From: JAUVZF01 sp964539385
GTDB lineage: Bacteria; Planctomycetota; Phycisphaerae; FEN-1346
Direction of reading: 5' to 3'
Assembly: GCA_964539385.1 (NCBI GenBank)
Contig: CAZIJC010000132.1
Span: forward strand, 1-12,411
Length of the DNA: 12,411 nucleotides
Shown here one piece after another: positions 1-6,251 of this stretch (positions within the stretch are counted from its first letter, which is position 1; the number at the start of each line of letters is the position of its first letter). The position numbers and the translations under genes were made by a program. Under the pieces are notes generated by a model, which was not told the origin of the DNA, made no database searches, and was given only the letters and a program-made list of their open reading frames with translations.

Positions 1-1925
1 TCCTGGGGATCGTTCGTCTGCGACATCGGCATGGCAGGCCCCATGCCGGGCATCATGCCCATTCCGGGCATCATTCCCATTCCCATTCCCATGCCGGGCA
101 TCATCCCCATTCCGGGCATCATGCCCGTGCCGGGCTGCATGCCCATGGCCTCTCCGGCCTGACCCATGAGTGCGTCGATGGCGGCCTGCTGGCCCTGCAT
201 GGCCGATTCGCCCTGTCCGGCCTCGAGCGATTCTCCGGCCCCCTCCATGTGTCCGGCGGCTTCGGAGAACTGCCCGGCCTCGGCCTGCTGCTGGAGGCCC
301 TGCTGTGCCGGGGCGAGTCCGGGCATATCGCCGGCGGGCGTCTGGCCGGTCTCCTGCATCAGCGCCGCCTGTTGTGCGGCCAAGTCCATGGCGGCCTGGG
401 CCTGTTGGAGTGCCTCGGCGGCGGACGTGAGGGCGTCGATCGCCTCCTGCTGCTGCCCCATGGCGGGCTGCTGGCTGCTCTGCTCGAGCGATTGGCCCGC
501 CTGCTGCATGGCCTGAGCGGCCTGCTGGAACTGCGGCATCGGCAACTGCCCCCCCAGCGCCTGGGCCTGCTGCTGGAGACCGGCCTGCGGCTTGGCGAGT
601 TGCGGCAGGGCCTGCTGCGGCGTCTGGCCGGTCTCCTGGCGAAGGGCACGCTGTTGCTCGGCCAGGTCCATCGCCTGCTGCGCCAGGTCGGCCAGGCTCT
701 GCGCCGGCTGATTCTGCTGGTCCCAGGCGGCTTCGGCGGCGGCGATGTCCTGGTCCAGTTGCTTGATGGCGTCGCGCAAGGACTGCTCGGCCGCCTTCTG
801 CGACCCGACGGCCGGTTTCTGCTGTGTTGCGGCGATTTGCTTCTCGGCCTGCTGCATGTGGTCGCCGGCGTCGTCGAGGTGGTCTTTGACTTGGGGCGAG
901 GTGGGCGACGGCAGGTTGCGGCTGGCATCGGTCAGTTCGTTGTCCAAGGCGCGCTGGCCGACCTGGAGTTCGTTCTTTTTCTGGGGGAACTCGGCCTCGG
1001 GAACCGCATCGGTGGTTTCTCGCAGGTCGATCTGCTTTTCGAGGATGGCGGCCAGTCGGTCGCGCAGTTCCTTCATGGCCTGGATTTCGGATGCGAGGGT
1101 ATCCCGCCGCAGGTGCTTTGCGGCCTCTTCGAGAACCTTCAGCGCCTCTTGCTGTGCCCGGGTTGCCGCGACGGGTTTCTTGCCGTCGATGTCGCGTGAC
1201 GCGCCGTCCAAGAGGTCCACGACCTTGCCCTGGTCGAGCACCTCGTGGGCCTTCTGCATGGCGAGGTGTTCGGCCGGGTCGGTCTCGGCATCCCGCGCCT
1301 TGCCGAGGCGCTGGATGAATCTGTCGGTGCGTCGGGCGATGCGTCTCTGTGCGGAGGCGATCTCCCTGGGCGGCGTGTCGGCGGCGTCGGGCTTCTGGAG
1401 CAGTTGGGCGCCCCACTGCCTGGTGCTATTGTGCGTGCGCTGCTCGTCCTCGATGATGACTTCGAGTTCGCGCAGGAGGTCCTCTCCGCGTCCCGGCCCG
1501 CGCGTAAGGATCTTTTCGAGTTCCGCCACGATGGTCTCGATTTCCTTGTCGGCCGAGACCAGGTTGGGCCGGAGGGCCTGGAGTTGCTTTCGTGCCTCCT
1601 CCAGATACCGTGCGGCGTCGGGCACGTTCTTGTCGCTCAGCACGTTCAGTATCCGGATGAGCCGCTCGAGGCCGGGCCCGCCCCCCTGCTTGATGAGATC
1701 GTTCGACTTCAGGTCCACGAGGATGGTCCGGAAGCGGCCGATGGACATGTCCATCCGCCCTTTGACGTGGTGCTGGCGTTCGGCCTCGTCCTGAATGCGG
1801 TCGGCCACCTGGAGGAGGATTTCCTGCCCGGTCGCGGCGTCTTCGGATGCGGACGCGCCGGCCGCACCCGGACACAGTGCGAGAACGAGCAAGAGCGACG
1901 CCGCAACGCTGCGCATCGGCACCAT
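1..1925 (-). CDS. Secreted Gln/Met-rich coiled-coil protein (partial, runs off left edge)
   Basis: This frame is open from an ATG at 1925 to the window edge, giving 641 residues without a stop; the C-terminus is missing. Residues 1-26 look like a signal peptide: a short Arg-containing start, a Leu/Ala-rich core at 9-17, and signal peptidase I sites of the A-x-A type near 22-26. Residues 30-400 are charged, helical and coiled-coil-like. Residues 419-587 hold a Gln/Ala-rich duplication, and 594-634 are Met/Gly/Pro-rich. An AGGGAG ribosome site ends 8 nt before the ATG, and the start is 4 nt past the stop of the DUF4175-like gene, so the two are probably translationally coupled. The composition resembles the Gln/Met/Gly low-complexity C-terminus of alphaproteobacterial DUF4175/TIGR02302 proteins (from memory of the family). 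I infer a periplasmic structural partner of the DUF4175-like protein; the function is not known. Confidence 0.88.
   Translation of the reverse strand, partial: MVPMRSVAASLLLVLALCPGAAGASASEDAATGQEILLQVADRIQDEAERQHHVKGRMDMSIGRFRTILVDLKSNDLIKQGGGPGLERLIRILNVLSDKNVPDAARYLEEARKQLQALRPNLVSADKEIETIVAELEKILTRGPGRGEDLLRELEVIIEDEQRTHNSTRQWGAQLLQKPDAADTPPREIASAQRRIARRTDRFIQRLGKARDAETDPAEHLAMQKAHEVLDQGKVVDLLDGASRDIDGKKPVAATRAQQEALKVLEEAAKHLRRDTLASEIQAMKELRDRLAAILEKQIDLRETTDAVPEAEFPQKKNELQVGQRALDNELTDASRNLPSPTSPQVKDHLDDAGDHMQQAEKQIAATQQKPAVGSQKAAEQSLRDAIKQLDQDIAAAEAAWDQQNQPAQSLADLAQQAMDLAEQQRALRQETGQTPQQALPQLAKPQAGLQQQAQALGGQLPMPQFQQAAQAMQQAGQSLEQSSQQPAMGQQQEAIDALTSAAEALQQAQAAMDLAAQQAALMQETGQTPAGDMPGLAPAQQGLQQQAEAGQFSEAAGHMEGAGESLEAGQGESAMQGQQAAIDALMGQAGEAMGMQPGTGMMPGMGMMPGMGMGMGMMPGMGMMPGMGPAMPMSQTNDPQ
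24..146 (-). repeat. Met/Gly/Pro low-complexity coding repeat
   Basis: Residues 594-634 of the coiled-coil protein are built from short variants of MMPGMG, with 18 Met in 41 residues. The DNA is a degenerate repeat of GGCATCATGCCC-type blocks on the plus strand. Its unusual composition could be mistaken for a short tandem repeat array, but it stays in frame with the gene and its synonymous positions vary (GGC, GGA and GGG for Gly), which suggests it is maintained as protein. Confidence 0.85.
165..671 (-). repeat. Internal tandem duplication in coiled-coil protein (about 94- and 75-residue units)
   Basis: The protein carries two consecutive related units. Unit 1 starts at the ATG at 671 (residue 419) and unit 2 at the ATG at 389 (residue 513). 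The first 18 residues of each match at 15 positions and share the ending QETGQTP. Both units end in a matching AIDAL motif. The distance between starts is 94 codons but between ends only 87, so unit 2 has net losses of about 7 codons. Both are rich in Gln, Ala and Met and should form helices. Confidence 0.85.
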
Positions 1926-1929
1926 CGTG

Positions 1930-3606
1930 CTATCTCCCTGCATCGTCGGCGGCCGGGGAGGCGGGCGGCGCTTCGTCCTTCAGCGCCTTGACCTCAACCG
2001 ACGCGTCGGTTTCCTGTTCGTGCATGGCCCGGATCTCTTTGAAGAGCCTCGCCCGTTTCTCGGCCACGTGGCGCAGGTACTCGGCCACCGTCACGATGTC
2101 GAGCCGCCGGGCCTGGGAGCGTGCGACGTTCGGGCCGGCCTCGCCCGTCCGGTTGTCGGCCACCTCGACGGCGAACTTCAGCGTGTCGCCCACCTTCAGG
2201 CCCTGGATGGTTTCCTTGAGCGGCCAGGAGACCTGGCCGTCAACCGGCGTGCGGTCCGGCGGCTCGGCCGCCAGCCGCTGCTCCGGCCCTTCGTTCACCG
2301 AATAGATGACCGCCGCCTTCGCGATGCCGTAATCGTCGGCCGCCCGGTACCGGACGGCAAGCCGTTTCGCCGGCGTCGCCTTGTCGTCCTCGGCGGGGCT
2401 CAGGATCTGGACGTCGGGCGGCACGTCGGGAATCATCCGGACGAAATACGTGACGTCGCCCTCGTAAACGAACCCGTGCTCCCGCTCGGTCCACCGGAAC
2501 CGGAACGCGAACGATTGCGTGACGGTCCAGGCGAAGGCGGCGGCGCGGCCGGCGGCATCGAGTGGCATCGGCGACGCCACCCCGCCTTCCTCCATCACCT
2601 CGGCCTTCCGAAGCGGCCGGTCGCAGCCGAGGTCCAGCGAGACCTTGGTTCCTTCGGGCACCTGGAGGTGGAGCGAATCGGCGTCGGTGTCGGCCAGGCC
2701 CGTGTACGCCGGATAATCCAGCCGCACGCGAGTCCGAACCACGTGCGGAGACGGAACCGCACGGATACGGTACACCTCCGACCGGGCATCGCCCAGCCGC
2801 AGACGGTACGTAAAGTCGCGCAAGACCTGCTCGAAGCGGTAGGCGAACCGTTGCGGGCCGGTCTGCGGCATGAGGACGCGTTCCCACTCGCCGCCCGTCG
2901 GCTTGATCCAGAGCGTGCCGCTGGCGGGGACCAGGCCGTTGCATTCGGCTTCGAGGGTCACCGGTGCGCCCTGGGGAACCGTGAGGTCTCCGGTGATGCG
3001 TTCGATGGTGGTTCGCGTCGGATAGGCGATTCTGGCCGCCGGATTCAGCAGCCGGTACGCCAGGGTGCTGAAGAACTCCGGCCAGTTCAGGCTCAGGCCG
3101 CCGCACACCAGGACCACGCACGCCGAGAAGACGGCGACGCGAGTCAGGTCGGCCCAGTGGATGATCTCGCGGAAATCGATGGGGGCGGTGGCGGCCACGG
3201 CCAGCCGCTTCGCCGCACGGATCAACGTCGGCGACACGTGGGCGGCATCCTCACGGTCTTCGTCGAGTTGAACGTAGGAGACGAGCAGGCTCAGCAGGTC
3301 CGGATGGCGACGCTCGACCTCCAGCGCCACCCGCACCGGGTCGTACCGTCTCAGGTGCCGCAGCCAACTGTGCCAGGCCACCCAGATGAGCGTGCCGACG
3401 TTGATCGCCAACAGCAGGACCCGCCCGTAGCCGGGCAGCAGGAACAGCCAGTCCACGATGAAGTCGGCCAGTCCGAGTCCGCCGGCCCACAGCAGCAGGT
3501 GACAGAGCCCCCGCGTGTTGTGGAACCGGCGCTGTCGCCGCCACGCCCGGCGCAGTTTGCGCTCGACCGACGGCCCGGCCCGCCCGGTTGTGCTTTCATC
3601 TGTCAT
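1930..3606 (-). CDS. DUF4175-like membrane protein
   Basis: The protein has 558 residues from the ATG at 3606. The N-terminus is basic. Two hydrophobic stretches at about residues 34-51 and 60-75 form a hairpin in the membrane, followed by a conserved-looking segment with many Arg and Leu. A further membrane segment lies near 150-170. The rest is extracytoplasmic and beta-rich. It includes a P-x-V-x-I-x-x-P-x-x-D-D segment and an A-D-D-Y-G-I motif, which I recognise as typical of DUF4175-type proteins. The C-terminal 60 residues turn helical and charged and then stop, where alphaproteobacterial relatives continue into a Gln-rich region; here that region appears to be the next gene, 4 nt away. 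An in-frame TTG lies at 3618 but has no better ribosome site. The role is probably envelope-related; no enzyme motif is visible. Confidence 0.8.
   Translation of the reverse strand: MTDESTTGRAGPSVERKLRRAWRRQRRFHNTRGLCHLLLWAGGLGLADFIVDWLFLLPGYGRVLLLAINVGTLIWVAWHSWLRHLRRYDPVRVALEVERRHPDLLSLLVSYVQLDEDREDAAHVSPTLIRAAKRLAVAATAPIDFREIIHWADLTRVAVFSACVVLVCGGLSLNWPEFFSTLAYRLLNPAARIAYPTRTTIERITGDLTVPQGAPVTLEAECNGLVPASGTLWIKPTGGEWERVLMPQTGPQRFAYRFEQVLRDFTYRLRLGDARSEVYRIRAVPSPHVVRTRVRLDYPAYTGLADTDADSLHLQVPEGTKVSLDLGCDRPLRKAEVMEEGGVASPMPLDAAGRAAAFAWTVTQSFAFRFRWTEREHGFVYEGDVTYFVRMIPDVPPDVQILSPAEDDKATPAKRLAVRYRAADDYGIAKAAVIYSVNEGPEQRLAAEPPDRTPVDGQVSWPLKETIQGLKVGDTLKFAVEVADNRTGEAGPNVARSQARRLDIVTVAEYLRHVAEKRARLFKEIRAMHEQETDASVEVKALKDEAPPASPAADDAGR
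1933..1939 (-). promoter_or_regulatory. Ribosome binding site for coiled-coil gene
   Basis: AGGGAGA on the minus strand lies just before the stop codon of the DUF4175-like gene and is well placed for the ATG at 1925. It favours this start over the in-frame ATG at 1916 and shows the two genes are packed for coupled translation. Confidence 0.7.
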
Positions 3607-3621
3607 GGCGTCAACCAAAAC

Positions 3622-3646
3622 GAAAAAGGTACCAGGTACCTCTTTC
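3622..3646. repeat. Palindrome in the VWA/DUF4175 junction
   Basis: Two 12-nt arms surround a single central base, with one mismatch in twelve pairs; the core is GGTACC-A-GGTACC flanked by A and T runs. It directly abuts the TAA stop of the upstream VWA gene (3647-3649) and fills most of the 40-nt spacer. It could be a dispersed repeat or a weak hairpin in the mRNA; the minus-strand copy is followed by a short T run, so partial termination is possible but unproven. Confidence 0.7.
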
Positions 3647-6019
3647 TTACACCAAGTCGCGCATCCGCCGCACCAGCCACTCCACGCCTAGAAAGGCCAG
3701 GAGGGCGGCGAAGACGATCGGCAGATCCCATAGGGGTTTTTCGGTCCGCTCGACGGTGGTCGGCCGGTCCCCCGCAATCGTCTTTTCCAGTTCCGGCAGG
3801 TCGCGAACGGTAAAGTACCTGCCGCCCGAGACCTGGGCCATGTTTCGCAGAAGTTTCTCCTGCATCGCCTTCTCGAGTTCCTCCAGCGGCGATTCGACGA
3901 CCGTGAAACGGGCCGTATTGGCCAACGCCGGATCGGCCCCCGGCGCGCGCACCGTGTATCGGCCCGGGTCGCGGGGCGTGACGAACCCCTGATAGAGTCC
4001 CGGCACGTGCGGCAGCGGTTCGAGACGGAGCACCGTCGAGCGCTTCGCCGGCGCGGCCCGCTCCAGAGAAACCGTGCAGGACGGGGCCACGACCGGCTCG
4101 TAGAGTTCGTCCAGGACGTTCGCGCTGATCTGGACGCGCCGGCCGGTCGGGTAATCCTGTCGGTCGGTCTCGATCTGGATGCGTTTGTTCTCGCCGAGCA
4201 GGCGAGAGAGTGTCAGGAACGTGATGGCCTGCCCCCAGAACCGTGCATGGTACTTGTCGCCCCGCTTGAACCGCAGCCGCCACAGTTGGTCGGTCGCGAC
4301 GAACAGCGACTTGCCGCTGCCGTAGCGCTGCCAGGCGATGAGCGGATACGGCTCGCCGCGCGGAGCGCCGCGAGAGATCCCCGCCAGGACGGTGGCGCCG
4401 GGCTTCGGGCCGTCGAGGATCGGCAGCGTCACCATCGGCCGGACGAGCGACCACAACTGCCGGTTGCGGGACGCCGGCGCCTCGAGCATCGTGACGGCGC
4501 TGTCGGCGGCGTCCTCGGCGATGACCGGGTAGACCGAGTCGTCCACGCTGCGCCAGCCGTCGGTCCGCAGCCGCACCGGCAGGACCGACGCGATCGGCGT
4601 GCCGACGTAACTGAGCGGGGCGTACCGGTGGCCCGCCAGCATGAGCAGCGACCCGCCGTGCTTCTGCACGAGTTCCTCGATGCGTGCCAGTTGCGCCCGC
4701 GAGAAGTACGACGACGGCACGTCGCCGAGGATCACGAGGTCGAAATGGAACGCCTTGGCGGCGTCTTCCGGGAAGTCCGTCAGGTACAGGTCCGACGCCA
4801 GGGCCTGGTCGCGGTCGCCCTCGGTCAGGAGGAACTTGACATCCAGCCGATGGTCGCGAAGCAGGACCTGTCGCAGGTACCGATACTCCCATCGCGGCTT
4901 GCCCTCGACGTAGAGGACGTTGATCTTTTCGTCGATGACGCGGATGGTTTGGGAGAGGCGGTTGTTGGCGGTGGCGATCTCGCCCGGCAGCGACGAGACG
5001 GCCACCGTGAGGTTTGCCGCGCCGGAGGTCGCCTCCGGGATGAACGGGATCTCCTCGAACTGGCCGGCGCCGCTGAGGGTGACGGCCTTGCTCGCCACCT
5101 CCCGCCCGTCGAGCGAGACGGTGAGGTTCGCGGTCCGTTTCGCGTATCCGTCCGAGGCGATCTCGACCCGCACCGGAACCCTGTCTTTGTGGAAGACCGT
5201 GCCGGGAACGATGAGGCTCCGAAGCCGGACGTCCGGCGGGTCCGGCAGGCCGAGTCCGACGGCCAGGACGGGGACGTGGCGCCGGCCCAGGCGTTCGGCC
5301 ACCGCCATCGGTTCCAGCCCGTCGTTGGAGATGCCGTCGGTCAGGACGACGACGCCGGCGATGGGCTCGCCGGCGCTTCGGTCCACGGCTTCCTGGATGG
5401 CCGATCCGAGTCGTGTGACGTTGTCGGTCGGCTCCATCGTGAGGAGCGCTTCGGGGGCGGTCTCGCCTTTGCCCTCGGCCGGCCGCAGATGCTCGCCGAA
5501 ACCGAAATACCGGACGGTGTAGTCGGCGCCGAGGCGCGCCGAGAGGTTCATCGTCGGATGGCCCAGCAGGCCCCTGGCCAGGCCGGCGCGCGGCGCGGAT
5601 GCGGCTTCGGCCCTGGCGCCCTCCGGCACCGGACCGTCCGCCTGCTCGAAGGGCATCTTGCCGAGGGCGAGGGCGGCGTCCTTGAGGTCATCGGCGCTCG
5701 CGCGCGCGTCGCGCGTCGTCATGCTCTCAGACACATCGAGCAGCACGAGGACCGTGCGGCGCACCTTGACGATCATCTCCAGGCCCAGACGCGGGTCGAA
5801 CAACGCGATGACCAGCGCGCTGAGCGCGGCCGCACGCAAGACCGCCGCCAGCGTCCGCAGCGGAACCGACAGGGCCGTCTCCCGGCGATACAGGAAGACG
5901 GCGTACCCGACGGCCGCAAGGACCAGCACAAGGATCACCAACCTCGGCCACGATTCCTGGAACAGGAGTTCGAAGTAGGTGACCGACTGCGTGTTGTCGA
6001 GTCCGAAAAGCCGTCCCAT
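3647..6019 (-). CDS. Membrane VWA protein with glutamine-amidotransferase-like domain
   Basis: The protein has 790 residues. Membrane helices lie at about 27-43 and 57-73 and again at 768-784. A VWA domain follows the second helix, with a complete metal-site signature: D95-x-S97-x-S99, T202 in a T-R-L-G-S-A context, and D228 in L-T-D-G. Next come an Ig/CARDB-like strand region (about 265-362), a glutamine-amidotransferase-like fold starting with I-N-V-L-Y-V-E-G (about 366-600), and a second beta region (about 615-710). The only Cys is at 648, outside the amidotransferase-like part, so that fold cannot use the classical Cys nucleophile. The ATG at 6019 follows GGTGGA at a usable distance. An upstream in-frame GTG at 6094 lies inside a palindrome and would add a 25-residue Arg/Trp-rich extension; I reject it. 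Probably an envelope subunit working with the MoxR/DUF58 pair. Confidence 0.88.
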   Translation of the reverse strand: MGRLFGLDNTQSVTYFELLFQESWPRLVILVLVLAAVGYAVFLYRRETALSVPLRTLAAVLRAAALSALVIALFDPRLGLEMIVKVRRTVLVLLDVSESMTTRDARASADDLKDAALALGKMPFEQADGPVPEGARAEAASAPRAGLARGLLGHPTMNLSARLGADYTVRYFGFGEHLRPAEGKGETAPEALLTMEPTDNVTRLGSAIQEAVDRSAGEPIAGVVVLTDGISNDGLEPMAVAERLGRRHVPVLAVGLGLPDPPDVRLRSLIVPGTVFHKDRVPVRVEIASDGYAKRTANLTVSLDGREVASKAVTLSGAGQFEEIPFIPEATSGAANLTVAVSSLPGEIATANNRLSQTIRVIDEKINVLYVEGKPRWEYRYLRQVLLRDHRLDVKFLLTEGDRDQALASDLYLTDFPEDAAKAFHFDLVILGDVPSSYFSRAQLARIEELVQKHGGSLLMLAGHRYAPLSYVGTPIASVLPVRLRTDGWRSVDDSVYPVIAEDAADSAVTMLEAPASRNRQLWSLVRPMVTLPILDGPKPGATVLAGISRGAPRGEPYPLIAWQRYGSGKSLFVATDQLWRLRFKRGDKYHARFWGQAITFLTLSRLLGENKRIQIETDRQDYPTGRRVQISANVLDELYEPVVAPSCTVSLERAAPAKRSTVLRLEPLPHVPGLYQGFVTPRDPGRYTVRAPGADPALANTARFTVVESPLEELEKAMQEKLLRNMAQVSGGRYFTVRDLPELEKTIAGDRPTTVERTEKPLWDLPIVFAALLAFLGVEWLVRRMRDLV

Positions 6020-6064
6020 CTCGATCCACCATTCGGGCGCCGGATACCGCCGGCGTCGTTTCCT

Positions 6065-6089
6065 GCACGGCTGGGCGAGCCAGCCGTGC
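6065..6089. repeat. Perfect 10-bp hairpin (GCACGGCTGG arms)
   Basis: Arms at 6065-6074 and 6080-6089 are exact reverse complements with a 5-nt GCGAG spacer. It sits between the second VWA gene start and the miniature element and has no T tract, so it is not a typical terminator. Confidence 0.75.
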
Positions 6090-6106
6090 CACACGGCAGA
6101 CGGGCT

Positions 6107-6251
6107 GCACCTAGCGCTACTTTGTCAACTTCGCGTCGCCCCCCATGGCGATAGCGCGGTGGGCAATCCTGCCCACCGCGCGGCGGCCAGGATTGGCCGC
6201 CGCGCTACCATTTGTCTGGATCGGCCGGAATTTGACAAAGTAGCACCTAGC
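6107..6251. mobile_element. Miniature inverted-repeat element with flanking 9-bp direct repeats
   Basis: GCACCTAGC occurs at 6107-6115 and again at 6243-6251. Between them are 13-bp inverted ends (GCTACTTTGTCAA at 6116-6128, its exact complement at 6232-6244). Inside lie two adjacent hairpins: A with arms 6154-6165 and 6170-6181, and B with arms 6178-6189 and 6194-6205, each 12 bp with a 4-nt loop (ATCC and GGAT, complementary to each other). The element has no coding capacity, so it would be a non-autonomous, MITE- or REP-like insertion. The right direct repeat contains the TAG stop of the BatA-type gene, so the insertion seems to have landed at that stop without damaging the protein. A duplicated target is the simplest reading. 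The right direct repeat overlaps the inverted end by two bases, so exact borders are uncertain. Confidence 0.7.

Noticed and set aside
24..146. Short tandem repeat that could suggest a CRISPR or satellite array
   Set aside because: The units are unequal, have no spacers and stay in frame with the coiled-coil gene.
249..1199. 316-residue plus-strand open frame
   Set aside because: Antisense to the coiled-coil gene; its Leu/Gly-rich translation is the complement of Gln/Ala codons.
1795..3813. 672-residue plus-strand open frame
   Set aside because: It is antisense to the DUF4175-like gene and neighbours, is rich in Arg, Pro and Gly, shows no domain, and crosses two gene boundaries. Long antisense frames are expected in GC-rich DNA.
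6020..6094. N-terminal extension of the second VWA protein from a GTG at 6094
   Set aside because: It would encode a hairpin arm and an Arg-rich stretch ahead of a normal start; the ATG at 6019 has a better ribosome site.
4007..6154. 715-residue plus-strand open frame
   Set aside because: Antisense shadow of the second VWA gene; Arg/Asp/Val-rich with no recognisable motif.
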